From NCBI GenBank assembly GCA_002400885.1, contig NVRM01000003.1, positions 1-57,408 of the forward strand: a stretch of 57,408 nucleotides of DNA, read 5' to 3'. This DNA comes from Flavobacteriaceae bacterium. GTDB taxonomy: Bacteria > Bacteroidota > Bacteroidia > Flavobacteriales > Flavobacteriaceae. The notes under the pieces were generated by a model. That model was given only the letters and a program-made list of their open reading frames with translations. It searched no databases and had not been told where the DNA came from. This document shows positions 19,344 through 28,585 of this stretch, piece by piece. Within the stretch, counting starts at the first letter, position 1, and each line of letters begins with the position of its first letter. The position numbers and the translations under genes were made by a program.

Positions 19344-21041
19344 CTAGTGTACTTTTAGATCCTTTAACATTAATTGTAGGCTTGTATTTCCTTGCCAGGT
19401 ATTTTCATCTACCGTAAAGGCAACATCAAATGTATTTCCCTTCTTTATTTCTGAAAATTTAGCGGCCAATCCAAAACCAATTCCACTGATAGTAATACTG
19501 GTTTCAGGGTCTTCTAAATTCACTTTTAAATGTGATTTATCACCGCCCACAGGTTTCCCCCAACCGGTATCTCTCACGTTTTCCGCCACAAATGTAGGGG
19601 TCATATTTCCAGGACCAAAAGGGGCTAATTGTTTTAAAATACGATTAAATTTAGGGGTAATTTCAGCAAAAGTAATCTGGACATCATATTTTAATTCAGG
19701 CACCCTTAACTCCGCTGGTATTGTAGCTTTCACAACCTCCTCAAACTTGGCTTTAAATTTAGGGTATTGTTCTAAAGACAAGGTAAGTCCTGCTGCATAT
19801 TTATGCCCTCCAAATTGCTCAATAAACTCGCTGCATTGCTCCAAGGCATCATAGACATCAAAACCTGTAACAGAACGTGCGGATGCGGCTAATTTATCAC
19901 CACTTTTAGTAAATACAAGGGTGGGTCGGTAATAGGTCTCTATGAGCCTAGAAGCTACAATTCCGATGACACCTTTGTGCCAATTCTCATCGTAGACTAC
20001 CGTGGTATAGCCTTCTTGCTCTTCATTTTCTATGATTTGGGCTAAGGCTTCTAGGGTAATGGATTTATCAAGTTCTTTCCTGTCCACATTATTAATCTCA
20101 ATGGCTTCCGCAAATTTTTGTGCTTTTGCTGCATCCTGTTCAATTAACAATTGCACGGCATCATTTCCTGATTTGATACGCCCTGCAGCATTGATCCTTG
20201 GAGCGATCCCAAAAACAACGTCTGTAATGGTTAAATTTTCTTTTTTAGATTGTGAAATTAAGGCTTTCATTCCTATCCTTGGATTGGAATTTATCACTTT
20301 TAAGCCATGATAAGCCAAGACTCTATTCTCCCCCGTAACGGGTACAATATCTGCACCGATAGCTGTAGCTACCAAATCCAAATAGGGTAAAAAATGATCG
20401 ATTTGGTGATTGTACTTCGTACCAATTGCCTGAATTAATTTAAACCCTACTCCGCAACCACAAAGCTCATCGTAAGGATAGGCACAGTCCAACCGTTTTG
20501 GATCCAATACGGCAACTGCTGCAGGGATTTCATCCCCTGGCCTGTGATGATCACAGATGACATAATCGATGCCTCTTTCCGAGGCATATACTACTTTATC
20601 AATGGCTTTGATTCCACAATCTAGCGCAATAATTAAAGTAATCTCATTGTCCTTTGCATAATCTATTGATTGAAAAGAAATCCCATATCCTTCCGCATAA
20701 CGATCTGGAATATAAGTCGATAAATTATGATGTAAGGTCTTTAAATAGGAATACACAAGCGATACTGAAGTCGTCCCATCCACATCATAATCGCCATAGA
20801 CTAAAATATGTTCCTCATTTTCAATCGCTTTCATGATTCGTGCGACTGCAAGATCCATATCTTTCATTAAAAAAGGATCGTGAAGTTCCCTTAAATCGGG
20901 ACGAAAAAAAGACTTTGCTTGTTCAAAAGAGGAAACACCTCTTTGAATAAGCAAAGTCGCTATGGTTTTATCAACTCCCAAATCATTGGAAAGTTTTGTT
21001 ACAATGTTAGTATCCGTTATTTTTTTTTGAGTCCAGCGCAT
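19344..21041 (-). CDS. recJ: Single-stranded-DNA-specific exonuclease RecJ
   Basis: RecJ degrades single-stranded DNA 5' to 3' in recombination and mismatch repair. The 565-residue protein is of usual length. It has the DHH phosphoesterase motifs VYGDYDVDGTTS (near residue 80), ALDCGIKA and CDHHRPGDEIP, then the DHHA1 domain with FGGHKYAAGLTL and a C-terminal OB domain ending in LKDLKVH. It is preceded 38 bp upstream by the OsmC gene on the same strand, so co-transcription is possible. Confidence 0.96.
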   Translation of the reverse strand: MRWTQKKITDTNIVTKLSNDLGVDKTIATLLIQRGVSSFEQAKSFFRPDLRELHDPFLMKDMDLAVARIMKAIENEEHILVYGDYDVDGTTSVSLVYSYLKTLHHNLSTYIPDRYAEGYGISFQSIDYAKDNEITLIIALDCGIKAIDKVVYASERGIDYVICDHHRPGDEIPAAVAVLDPKRLDCAYPYDELCGCGVGFKLIQAIGTKYNHQIDHFLPYLDLVATAIGADIVPVTGENRVLAYHGLKVINSNPRIGMKALISQSKKENLTITDVVFGIAPRINAAGRIKSGNDAVQLLIEQDAAKAQKFAEAIEINNVDRKELDKSITLEALAQIIENEEQEGYTTVVYDENWHKGVIGIVASRLIETYYRPTLVFTKSGDKLAASARSVTGFDVYDALEQCSEFIEQFGGHKYAAGLTLSLEQYPKFKAKFEEVVKATIPAELRVPELKYDVQITFAEITPKFNRILKQLAPFGPGNMTPTFVAENVRDTGWGKPVGGDKSHLKVNLEDPETSITISGIGFGLAAKFSEIKKGNTFDVAFTVDENTWQGNTSLQLMLKDLKVH

Positions 21042-21079
21042 TCATTATTTTTTTCAAAAATAATCAAAAATGCTTTAAA

Positions 21080-21499
21080 CTACTGTTCTATGTACTCAAC
21101 TTTGATAGAAAGTTCTGAAAAACCTTTAAACATTTTCAAAACACCACAATAACGATCTACCGATAAATCTACTGCTTTTTGAATTTTATCTTTCTTAAAG
21201 TCCTTTCCATAAAAGCGGTAAATCATCTCCACTTTATCGTAGTATTTAGGATGCTCGTCTGTTAAATTCGCATTGACTTCGATCTTAATATCTGCAACCT
21301 CTGCTCGCATTTTTTTTAATAAAGAAACAATGTCCATGGCAGAACACCCCGCTAATGAAGTCAACATTAACTTTTTAGGAGTCACTCCTTTTCCAGTACC
21401 TCCAAGTGCTGGGCTTGCATCAATATTTATTATTTGCTCATGACCTTCGGCAACAAAATGCATGTCTCCACGCCAAGATAATTCTACTTTATTTTCCAT
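21080..21499 (-). CDS. OsmC family peroxiredoxin-like protein
   Basis: A 139-residue cytoplasmic protein of the OsmC/Ohr superfamily, which reduces organic hydroperoxides through two cysteines. Both positions are present: Cys52 in LAGCSAMD and Cys118 in DRYCGVLKMF. The subfamily is the YhfA/OsmC-like type rather than Ohr, judged from the GGTGKGVTPKKLMLTSLAGC stretch. It lies 84 bp after the ClC channel gene and 38 bp before recJ, all on the minus strand. Confidence 0.9.
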   Translation of the reverse strand: MENKVELSWRGDMHFVAEGHEQIINIDASPALGGTGKGVTPKKLMLTSLAGCSAMDIVSLLKKMRAEVADIKIEVNANLTDEHPKYYDKVEMIYRFYGKDFKKDKIQKAVDLSVDRYCGVLKMFKGFSELSIKVEYIEQ

Positions 21500-21583
21500 T
21501 TTTCTATATTTAAAAACCGAAGTTAGGAATTATTACAAACAAATTTGATGACAATCTACACTTTCTTTTATTCACCCGTTTAA

Positions 21584-23374
21584 TTAGGTGGTTACTGCTA
21601 ATAACTGACGACGATAAGCGGTAAGCAACTTAGATTTAGAGATAAACCCAAGGTATTTCCCGTTTTTAATTACCGGTAAATTCCAGGCTCCTGTATGCTT
21701 AAACTTATCCATAATCGTTTGCATGGTGTCATCTTCATAATAAATCAAGTCCGGTGCACTGTGCATTAAATCAGCTACTTTTACTTTCTTACATAATTTC
21801 TCGTCGAACATAATCCCTCGAATATCATCTAAAAGCAACACTCCTAAAAACTCATTTTCATCACTCACTACAGGGAAGTTATTCCTTGAAGATTTTGCCA
21901 CTGCACTATGCAACATGTCCTGTAAAGGCATTTCTGGTTTGATGGAAATGAAATTGGTTTCAATCACCTTGTCAATTTTCAATAAAAGCAATACATTATT
22001 GTCTTTATTATGTGTCATTAACTCTCCTCTTTTTGCCAATTCCATCGTATAAATAGAGTGGGAAACAAAATAACGAGTTACTGAATATGAGATCACGGCA
22101 ACCAACATTAAAGGCACAAAAAGTTCATACCCTCCTGTAATTTCTGCAATTAAAAAGATCGCTGTTAATGGGGCATGCAATACTCCAGACATCAATCCTG
22201 TCATCCCAATTAAGGTAAAATTAGATTCCGAAACATGGAAACCTAGTCCTAAATTATTGATGATTCTAGCCACCATATTTCCTAAGGCACTCCCCATAAA
22301 TAAGGTAGGAATAAAAATCCCTCCAATACCACCCGCTGCAAATGTAGTGGTCATGGCAATGGCTTTAAAAATAGTAATGATAAAAAGCATGGCGATGATT
22401 CCCCAAGCGTGGTCGGTTAAATGCCCAAAATAAGGCATGTTTCCTAAGGCGGCTTTTGCATTTCCATGCAGTAGATTATTCATTAAATTATACCCTTCCC
22501 CATACAAAGCGGGAATAAAGAATAACATGGTACCAATACCAACACCTCCAATTAATAATTTTTTAAACGGATTACTCATCTTTTCAAAAAAGTCACTAAT
22601 TCCAAAAAATATCTTAGAAAAATACACGGATGCCATCCCTGTAAACAGGCCTAATAAAATATAAAATCCAATGTCAGATATTTCAAATTTATCTTGTAAT
22701 TCAAAACTAAACAACACTTCTGTTCCTCTAAAAAAGTAAGTAGTCAAAACGGAAGAAACAGAGGCAATAAGTAAGGGAACCATAGAGGCAAACCCTATTT
22801 CTAAACTAAAGATTTCCAAGGCAAATACAATCGCAGCAATTGGTGCTTTAAACATCGCGGCCAATGCGCCGGCAGCAGTACAACCAATTAACAACATCCT
22901 TGTTTTTGTACTCATGTGGAATAACTGGGCTAAATTGGAACCAAAAGCGGCCCCAGTACTTACAGATGGCCCTTCCAATCCAACAGACCCACCAAAACCA
23001 ACAGTCAATGGTGCGGTTAATAAAGAACCCCACATTTTATAACGTTCTATAAATCCATTTTTCTTTGAAATTGAATATAAAGTCGACGGAATTCCATGTG
23101 GAATTTCATGTCTTACTACATATTTAATTACAAAATACACCAATATTAATCCTATGGTTGGAAAAACAAAATACAAGGCATGGTGGTAATCCTTGATAAA
23201 TTCCCATTCCAATAAGGATTGAATAAAATGTGTTAAGTTTTTTAAGAGAACTGTACCTAAACCGGTCAGTAATCCTACAAATACACTTAAGATGTAAATA
23301 AATTGACGTTCAGAAATATGTTTATATTTCCAAATCAGAAATTTGACGAGTAACGTTTTTTTTACGCTTGGCAT
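21584..23374 (-). CDS. ClC-family chloride channel or H+/Cl- antiporter with CBS domains
   Basis: A 596-residue inner-membrane protein. The ClC signatures are present: GFGGSVGLEGPSVS, in which the gating glutamate of GxEGP is kept, and FAAGGIGGIFIPTLFMG (GxFxP). About eleven hydrophobic segments span residues 20-435. A cytoplasmic C-terminal CBS pair (about 455-590, including NFPVVSDENEFLGVL and WNLPVIKNGKYLGFI) probably senses nucleotides. The kept gating Glu is compatible with either channel or antiporter; sequence alone does not decide. A -7 box TACCTTTG lies about 30 bp upstream. Confidence 0.95.
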   Translation of the reverse strand: MPSVKKTLLVKFLIWKYKHISERQFIYILSVFVGLLTGLGTVLLKNLTHFIQSLLEWEFIKDYHHALYFVFPTIGLILVYFVIKYVVRHEIPHGIPSTLYSISKKNGFIERYKMWGSLLTAPLTVGFGGSVGLEGPSVSTGAAFGSNLAQLFHMSTKTRMLLIGCTAAGALAAMFKAPIAAIVFALEIFSLEIGFASMVPLLIASVSSVLTTYFFRGTEVLFSFELQDKFEISDIGFYILLGLFTGMASVYFSKIFFGISDFFEKMSNPFKKLLIGGVGIGTMLFFIPALYGEGYNLMNNLLHGNAKAALGNMPYFGHLTDHAWGIIAMLFIITIFKAIAMTTTFAAGGIGGIFIPTLFMGSALGNMVARIINNLGLGFHVSESNFTLIGMTGLMSGVLHAPLTAIFLIAEITGGYELFVPLMLVAVISYSVTRYFVSHSIYTMELAKRGELMTHNKDNNVLLLLKIDKVIETNFISIKPEMPLQDMLHSAVAKSSRNNFPVVSDENEFLGVLLLDDIRGIMFDEKLCKKVKVADLMHSAPDLIYYEDDTMQTIMDKFKHTGAWNLPVIKNGKYLGFISKSKLLTAYRRQLLAVTT

Positions 23375-23402
23375 AATTTGATAAAGTGAATTTTTAGCGG
23401 AG

Positions 23403-23410
23403 CAAAGGTA
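23403..23410 (-). promoter_or_regulatory. Candidate -7 element of the ClC gene
   Basis: TACCTTTG on the minus strand, about 29 bp before the ClC start codon, matches TAnnTTTG. A convincing -33 TTG at the right spacing is not seen. Confidence 0.5.
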
Positions 23411-23604
23411 TCATTTTAACAATACAATGGTTCAGATCCACTTTATTTAATCTAATTAATTTAAGAATACGTATTCGTAACCTTTAAAGTACTGACCTAG
23501 GTATCTTTAAATTAGGTAGTACATTGGGAGTAATTTGAGAAAATTACACAAAGAAATTAGTGATAATTATACATTTTCGGTATTTTAAATACTAAAAGTG
23601 GAAC

Positions 23605-23700
23605 TTAGTTTTCCAATACCCTAGGACAACGGCCACAGAAAGATTTCCCTTTTTTCTTGTAACTCTTGCAACATTTCTTTTTCTTATTGATGGTTTCCAT
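23605..23700 (-). CDS. Small Cys/Lys-rich protein, 31 residues
   Basis: This ORF is too short for the track. From ATG at 23700 it encodes a very basic peptide whose core is CCKSYKKKGKSFCGRCP, with two Cys pairs (CC and CxxC) that could bind a metal. The frame stays open upstream without another ATG. A -7 element (TACCTTTG at 23786-23779) would start transcription near 23774, giving a leader of about 70 nt and favouring the short form. It lies alone in the 543-bp gap between the ClC gene and the alpha/beta hydrolase. Function unknown. Similar tiny KKKCCK-type ORFs in related genomes would confirm it. Confidence 0.45.
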   Translation of the reverse strand: METINKKKKCCKSYKKKGKSFCGRCPRVLEN

Positions 23701-23778
23701 CGCAGAAAAATCATATGCGTATACAGATTTAGCGACAATTATTGCGGACACGTTATTTTTATTTAGAATGAATAAAAA

Positions 23779-23786
23779 CAAAGGTA
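23779..23786 (-). promoter_or_regulatory. Candidate -7 element for the 31-residue ORF
   Basis: TACCTTTG on the minus strand matches the TAnnTTTG consensus. The only downstream gene it could serve before the ClC promoter is the small Cys/Lys-rich ORF. Confidence 0.4.
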
Positions 23787-23917
23787 CTCTTTTTTTTGTA
23801 GTATGAAAGTGATATTGGTTAGTTTAAACAATATTAACTGAATCAATATTACTTGCTTAGCCCTTACAAGTCCATAAATAGCTTGGCTAGCTGAATAAAT
23901 CTAGATACTTTTACAAG

Positions 23918-24697
23918 ATGCAGGAACATATCACTTTTAAAAATTCTAACATTTGTTTCAATCAACAAGGAAAAGGACCTACGGTTGTATTACTTCATGG
24001 TTTTTTGGAAAACAAAAGCATGTGGGAAAATACCCGATCAGTATTGGCTAAAAAAAATCGTGTGATCAGCATCGATTTGTTAGGACATGGCAAGAGTGAA
24101 AACCTAGGATACATTCACAGCATGGAAGAGATGGCCATTACCGTAAAAACAGTATTGGAGGTTTTAAAAATAAGAAAAGTGATGCTTATTGGACATAGCA
24201 TGGGAGGCTATGTAGCACTCTCTTTTGCAGCGCAATATCCGGAGAACACTAAAGGTGTCTGTTTATTAAATTCAAGCCCTATTAGTGACACTCCTGAAAA
24301 AATAATTCATAGAGATCGAGCAGTGGCAGCACTCAAACAGCATTTTACAACCTTTATAAAAATAGCCATTCCAAATTTGTTTGCGCAGAACTCAAAAGTA
24401 AGTTTAAAAAATGAAATAGACCGTGTAATTTTAGCCGCTTTAACTACGAGTAAACAAGGAGCTATTGCAGCTACGCAAGGCATGAAAACAAGAAAAAATT
24501 ACTGTGATTTTTTCCTTAATTCCTCCTTTAAAAAGCAGGTAATCTTAGGGGAAGATGACCCCGTTTTAGATTTAAAAAAACAATTAGAAATTTACAAAAA
24601 AAACACTGTTCCTACCACAGTTCTATCCGGAGGACATATGAGTCATATTGAAAGTTTTGACTCCCTAATCATTGCACTGAAAAAATTCTTGAAATAA
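23918..24697 (+). CDS. Alpha/beta-fold hydrolase
   Basis: A 259-residue cytoplasmic protein with the alpha/beta hydrolase core: oxyanion segment VVLLHGFLENKSMW, nucleophile elbow GHSMGGY (Ser near residue 95), an acid in LGEDDPVL, and the catalytic His in GGHMSHIES at the C terminus. The closest functional groups would be carboxylesterases or MenH-like and haloalkane-type hydrolases. The substrate cannot be assigned. It stands alone on the plus strand between minus-strand genes. Confidence 0.88.
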   Translation: MQEHITFKNSNICFNQQGKGPTVVLLHGFLENKSMWENTRSVLAKKNRVISIDLLGHGKSENLGYIHSMEEMAITVKTVLEVLKIRKVMLIGHSMGGYVALSFAAQYPENTKGVCLLNSSPISDTPEKIIHRDRAVAALKQHFTTFIKIAIPNLFAQNSKVSLKNEIDRVILAALTTSKQGAIAATQGMKTRKNYCDFFLNSSFKKQVILGEDDPVLDLKKQLEIYKKNTVPTTVLSGGHMSHIESFDSLIIALKKFLK

Positions 24698-24719
24698 GAA
24701 CAAGCCTGTTACTCTCCCT

Positions 24720-25076
24720 TTATTTTTTTGCTTCCTCCAAGGTGTCTACAACCTCAATGATCCAATTAGTCCCTTTCATTCCTTCTTTGTACAAGGTTAA
24801 AAGAGTTTTCAATTTAAGGTTTGTAGTAACATGAATTACTTTTACAACCCTATTCCAACGGCTCGCGCCCTCTTCTAATGTCGTAATAATTTTAGCGTCT
24901 TTACTTGATAGATCTACTCTTTCAACATCGGTAAAATCAGCAATTTGAACACACATCTCATCAAATCGACCATCTCCATATATAAGTCCATTGGCATCCA
25001 TTAGATCCTGAAGAACTAAGATCCCATAAAACTTTATATTCGCATCATTATTATCCCATTCTAATTGAAATCCCAT
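24720..25076 (-). CDS. Small hypothetical protein, SpoIIAA/STAS-like
   Basis: A 118-residue cytoplasmic protein without signal peptide. The alternating pattern (IKFYGILVLQDLMDANGLIY, MCVQIADFTDVERVDLSSKD, KVIHVTTNLKLKTLLTLYKE, WIIEVVDTLEEAKK) resembles the small SpoIIAA-like/STAS fold seen in orphan Bacteroidota proteins. I cannot identify a family with certainty. It lies on the minus strand after thiL but is separated from it by a strong terminator, so it is probably monocistronic. Confidence 0.7.
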   Translation of the reverse strand: MGFQLEWDNNDANIKFYGILVLQDLMDANGLIYGDGRFDEMCVQIADFTDVERVDLSSKDAKIITTLEEGASRWNRVVKVIHVTTNLKLKTLLTLYKEGMKGTNWIIEVVDTLEEAKK

Positions 25077-25123
25077 ACCTAAATTTTCGCTTACACACAG
25101 TCGTTAAATGTTAAATATACGTA

Positions 25124-25170
25124 AAAAGAAGGAAGAGAACGTCCATTCGGCACGTTCTCTTCCTTCTTTT
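25124..25170 (-). terminator. Rho-independent terminator after thiL
   Basis: A 19-bp perfect stem (core GAAGGAAGAGAACGT / ACGTTCTCTTCCTTC) with a 9-nt loop and A/T tails on both sides lies 17 bp past the thiL stop codon. The structure is symmetric, but only thiL reads into it directly. Confidence 0.85.
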
Positions 25171-25186
25171 CAATTCTCTTCTATTA

Positions 25187-26236
25187 TTATTCCCCTTTTA
25201 AAGGGTTCCATCCTTGTGCAGTCAATACTATTTTTTGATTGGCTCTTGTAATCAAATTTACACCTTCGTTTTGTTCGGTCATATGACCTATTACAGTCAA
25301 ACTAGGGTTGGCTTTAATTTTTGGAAAATCTTCTTGAGCTACTGTAAATAGTAATTCGTAATCCTCTCCTCCACTCAAAGCGATAGTCGTGCTATTCAAC
25401 TCAAACTCCTCACAGGTAGAAATTACCTGAGGGTCTAATGGAATTTTATCTTCATATAAATTACAACCCACTCCTGATTGTTTACATAAATGTAAAATTT
25501 CTGAAGACAATCCATCAGAAATATCAATCATACTGGTAGGTTTCACCTCTAATTTACGTAATAAATCAGGGATATCTTGTCTCGCTTCAGGTTTTAACTG
25601 ACGCTCTATCAAGTAAGAATACTTTTCTAAATCTGGCTGCTCTTTTGGATTGACTGCAAACACTTGTTTTTCGCGTTCCAATACTTGCAAGCCTAGATAG
25701 GCAGCTCCCAAATCACCTGTAACAACTAATAAATCACCTTCTTTAGCGCCATTTCTATAGGTTACATCTTCTTTTTTTGCTTCCCCGATCGCTGTGACAC
25801 TGATCAACAAACCTGTTTTCGAAGATGTGGTATCCCCTCCGATTAAATCCACGTTATACATGTCACAAGCCAAGGCTATTCCTGCATATAATTCCTCTAT
25901 GGCCTCTAAGGTAAATCGGTTGGAAACTGCGATAGAAACGGTTACTTGCTTCGCTTCTCCATTCATAGCATACACATCGGATAAGTTTACCACGATTGCT
26001 TTGTAGCCCAAATGTTTTAAAGGCATATATCCCAAGTCAAAATGCACACCTTCTATCAACAAGTCGGTAGTTACTAATAGTTGATTTTTAATACCTCCAA
26101 GTACAGCGGCATCATCTCCTACTCCCTTAATGGTAGTTGATTGCTTATTTTTAAACCCTGAAGTCAAGTGTTCTATCAGTCCAAATTCACCCAATTCAGA
26201 CAAACTTGTACGGCTTTGATTTTTATTTTCTAACAT
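25187..26236 (-). CDS. thiL: Thiamine-phosphate kinase
   Basis: ThiL phosphorylates thiamine monophosphate with ATP to the active cofactor thiamine diphosphate. The family motifs are visible: LGEFGLIEHL at the N terminus, GVGDDAAVLG, LIEGVHFDL, KAIVVNLSDVYAM, DLIGGDTTSS and MIDISDGLSSEI. I set the start at 26236 (MLENKNQSR...). The 14 extra ORF-track residues are unlike the family and lie across a -7 element (TATCTTTG at 26248-26241). That element would begin transcription at or next to this ATG, implying a nearly leaderless mRNA. Length from this start (349) is normal. Monocistronic, with a strong terminator. Confidence 0.95.
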   Translation of the reverse strand: MLENKNQSRTSLSELGEFGLIEHLTSGFKNKQSTTIKGVGDDAAVLGGIKNQLLVTTDLLIEGVHFDLGYMPLKHLGYKAIVVNLSDVYAMNGEAKQVTVSIAVSNRFTLEAIEELYAGIALACDMYNVDLIGGDTTSSKTGLLISVTAIGEAKKEDVTYRNGAKEGDLLVVTGDLGAAYLGLQVLEREKQVFAVNPKEQPDLEKYSYLIERQLKPEARQDIPDLLRKLEVKPTSMIDISDGLSSEILHLCKQSGVGCNLYEDKIPLDPQVISTCEEFELNSTTIALSGGEDYELLFTVAQEDFPKIKANPSLTVIGHMTEQNEGVNLITRANQKIVLTAQGWNPLKGE

Positions 26237-26240
26237 ACCG

Positions 26241-26248
26241 CAAAGATA
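26241..26248 (-). promoter_or_regulatory. Candidate -7 element of thiL
   Basis: TATCTTTG on the minus strand lies only 4 bp before the chosen thiL ATG. If used, the transcript would be leaderless or nearly so. No good -33 TTG is visible. Confidence 0.4.
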
Positions 26249-26488
26249 CATATTCTTAGTCATTTTAGATGAACTCACAGCAGCCTTGAATAATTATGCA
26301 TCAATTTATAGCCTTATAAATCATTTCACAGGAGCTACTTCCTCTCTACTCAAACGTTTTATTAAATTTAAACATTTGGCCCGTTCAATCTCTATATAAA
26401 TAAATTTAGGTATTTAAGTATTGACATACAGCTACTTAAGACGCAACAAACACTAAGTACTCTTAAATTATTAAATAAAATTCCTTAT

Positions 26489-26518
26489 TTGTAAAACCAC
26501 AGTTTATCCGTACTTTTG
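26489..26518 (+). promoter_or_regulatory. Distal promoter of the suf operon
   Basis: TTG, 19 bp, then TACTTTTG is an exact match to the Bacteroidota -33/-7 promoter. Transcription would start near 26522, giving a leader of about 110 nt that contains the 20-bp palindrome. Confidence 0.65.
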
Positions 26519-26564
26519 TAAGATAAAATCTATCTATCTAATTATAAGAGTACTCAATACAATC

Positions 26565-26584
26565 TTTATGATAATTATCATAAA
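26565..26584. promoter_or_regulatory. 20-bp perfect palindrome, candidate Fur-family operator for suf
   Basis: TTTATGATAATTATCATAAA reads identically on both strands. Its centre (TGATAATTATCA) resembles the half-sites of Fur-family operators. It lies downstream of the distal promoter and over the expected -33 region of a second -7 box (TATCTTTG, 26590-26597), where a bound repressor could block both. Confidence 0.55.
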
Positions 26585-26589
26585 TTGCG

Positions 26590-26597
26590 TATCTTTG
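26590..26597 (+). promoter_or_regulatory. Proximal -7 element of the suf operon
   Basis: TATCTTTG, about 37 bp before the sufA start, matches TAnnTTTG. The expected -33 position falls inside the palindrome and has no TTG, so activity may depend on a regulator. Confidence 0.45.
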
Positions 26598-26633
26598 TAA
26601 TTCTATTAATTTGAATTAAAGCGCATTTAAACA

Positions 26634-26963
26634 ATGATTAAAGTTTCAGACATCGCAAAAAAGAAAGTAGTTGAGTTAATGACCGACGATGGTTTTGACG
26701 CTGTCACGGATTTCGTCCGTGTTGGAGTTAAGAGTGGGGGTTGTTCAGGACTTTCTTATGACTTAAAATTCGACAAATCTAAAAGCGAGGATGACAAAGT
26801 TTTTGAAGACAATGGTGTGAAAATCATTGTAGATAAAAAAAGCTTTTTATACCTAGCCGGAACGACCTTAGATTTTTCTGGAGGGCTCAACGGTACAGGA
26901 TTCGTTTTTAACAATCCTAATGCTAACAGAACCTGCGGATGTGGCGAAAGTTTTTCGTTATAA
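26634..26963 (+). CDS. sufA: HesB/IscA-type iron-sulfur assembly protein (SufA-like)
   Basis: A 109-residue A-type carrier that holds Fe-S clusters or iron and passes them to apoproteins. The three ligand cysteines of the family are present: Cys37 in SGGCSGLSY, and Cys101 and Cys103 in the terminal CGCGESF. It begins the suf cluster, 150 bp before sufB. Two candidate promoters and a 20-bp palindrome precede it. The suf context favours SufA over IscA or ErpA, but these cannot be separated by sequence alone. Confidence 0.93.
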   Translation: MIKVSDIAKKKVVELMTDDGFDAVTDFVRVGVKSGGCSGLSYDLKFDKSKSEDDKVFEDNGVKIIVDKKSFLYLAGTTLDFSGGLNGTGFVFNNPNANRTCGCGESFSL

Positions 26964-27115
26964 TATAAAACAGGTGCTACAACTGTATTAAGTGTAGCAG
27001 AATTTTTAGATAATTATAAATTTTAGACTTCGTTTAAAATTATAACATATAAGATTCATAGGGTGATATTACTGCATAGTAAAACGTCACCTGCGCATCT
27101 TTTGAACAGTCACTT

Positions 27116-28564
27116 ATGAGTAAGTATACAGAAGACGATTTAAAAAAAGAACTCGAAACACAAGAATACGAGTATGGTTTTTATACAGATATAGAAGCTG
27201 ATAAATTTCCTGTGGGTTTAAATGAGGATATTGTAATTGCCATTTCTAAAAAGAAAAACGAGCCACAATGGATGACAGACTGGCGTTTGGATGCTTTTAG
27301 AATATGGAAAAACATGGAGGAACCAGATTGGGCCAACGTAAATTACACCAAACCAGATTTTGACGCCTTGAGTTATTACTCTGCTCCTATTCAAAAAAAG
27401 CAGTTAGACAGCTTGGACGAAGTAGACCCTGAATTACTAAAAACATTTGAAAAACTAGGAATATCTATTGGTGAACAAAAGCGATTGAGCAATGTTGCCA
27501 TGGATATTGTTATCGATTCAGTCTCTGTTGCCACTACTTTTAAAAAGACATTGGCAGAAAAAGGGATTCTATTTATGCCTATTTCTGAAGCCATTCAAGA
27601 GCATCCAGAATTGGTAAGAAAATACATGGGTAGTGTTGTTCCAAAAACAGACAATTTTTATGCAGCATTAAACTCTGCTGTGTTTTCTGACGGATCGTTT
27701 TGTTATATCCCTAAGGGGGTAACTTGCCCAATGGAACTTTCTACTTATTTTAGAATTAACGAAGGAGGAACCGGTCAGTTCGAACGTACTTTAGTCATTG
27801 CAGACGAAGGAAGTTTTGTAAGTTACTTAGAAGGTTGTACCGCCCCATCACGTGACGAGAACCAACTACATGCTGCCGTAGTAGAATTGATTGCTATGGA
27901 CAATGCAGAAATAAAATACTCTACCGTTCAAAACTGGTACCCTGGTAACAAAGAAGGTGTAGGTGGTGTTTATAACTTTGTAACGAAAAGAGGAATTTGT
28001 CACAATCATGCTAAAATTTCTTGGACACAAGTAGAAACAGGAAGTGCCGTGACTTGGAAATACCCAAGTTGTATCCTTAAAGGTGATTATTCTGTAGGAG
28101 AATTTTATTCTATTGCGGTAACTAATAATTATCAGCAAGCGGATACTGGAACTAAAATGATTCACTTAGGAAAAAACACTAGAAGTACTATTATTTCTAA
28201 AGGGATTTCCGCTGGACACTCTCATAACTCTTACCGTGGATTGGTAAAAGTAGCCAAAAACGCTAGTAATGCAAGAAACTTCACGCAATGTGATTCCTTG
28301 TTAATGGGAGATTTATGTGGAGCACATACTTTCCCTTATATCGAAAACAAATCGGCATCTTCACAAATAGAACACGAAGCTACCACGAGTAAAATTGGAG
28401 AAGACCAACTTTTCTATTGTAATCAAAGAGGGATTGATACTGAAAAAGCCATTGCATTAATTGTAAACGGTTTCAGTAAAGAAGTATTGAACAAGCTACC
28501 GATGGAATTTGCAGTAGAAGCACAAAAATTACTTGAAATATCCTTAGAAGGAAGCGTAGGATAA
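27116..28564 (+). CDS. sufB: Fe-S cluster assembly protein SufB
   Basis: SufB is the scaffold subunit of the SufBC2D complex on which Fe-S clusters are built. The 482-residue length and the sequence ([20 protein letters not shown] at the N terminus, [40 protein letters not shown], and the C-terminal [20 protein letters not shown]) are typical. The C-terminal segment holds the conserved Cys/His/Glu region used at the SufB-SufD interface. It is followed after 21 bp by an unexpected small lipoprotein gene and then sufC. Confidence 0.97.
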   Translation: MSKYTEDDLKKELETQEYEYGFYTDIEADKFPVGLNEDIVIAISKKKNEPQWMTDWRLDAFRIWKNMEEPDWANVNYTKPDFDALSYYSAPIQKKQLDSLDEVDPELLKTFEKLGISIGEQKRLSNVAMDIVIDSVSVATTFKKTLAEKGILFMPISEAIQEHPELVRKYMGSVVPKTDNFYAALNSAVFSDGSFCYIPKGVTCPMELSTYFRINEGGTGQFERTLVIADEGSFVSYLEGCTAPSRDENQLHAAVVELIAMDNAEIKYSTVQNWYPGNKEGVGGVYNFVTKRGICHNHAKISWTQVETGSAVTWKYPSCILKGDYSVGEFYSIAVTNNYQQADTGTKMIHLGKNTRSTIISKGISAGHSHNSYRGLVKVAKNASNARNFTQCDSLLMGDLCGAHTFPYIENKSASSQIEHEATTSKIGEDQLFYCNQRGIDTEKAIALIVNGFSKEVLNKLPMEFAVEAQKLLEISLEGSVG

Positions 28565-28585
28565 GCCCCAATATTTAGATCCATT

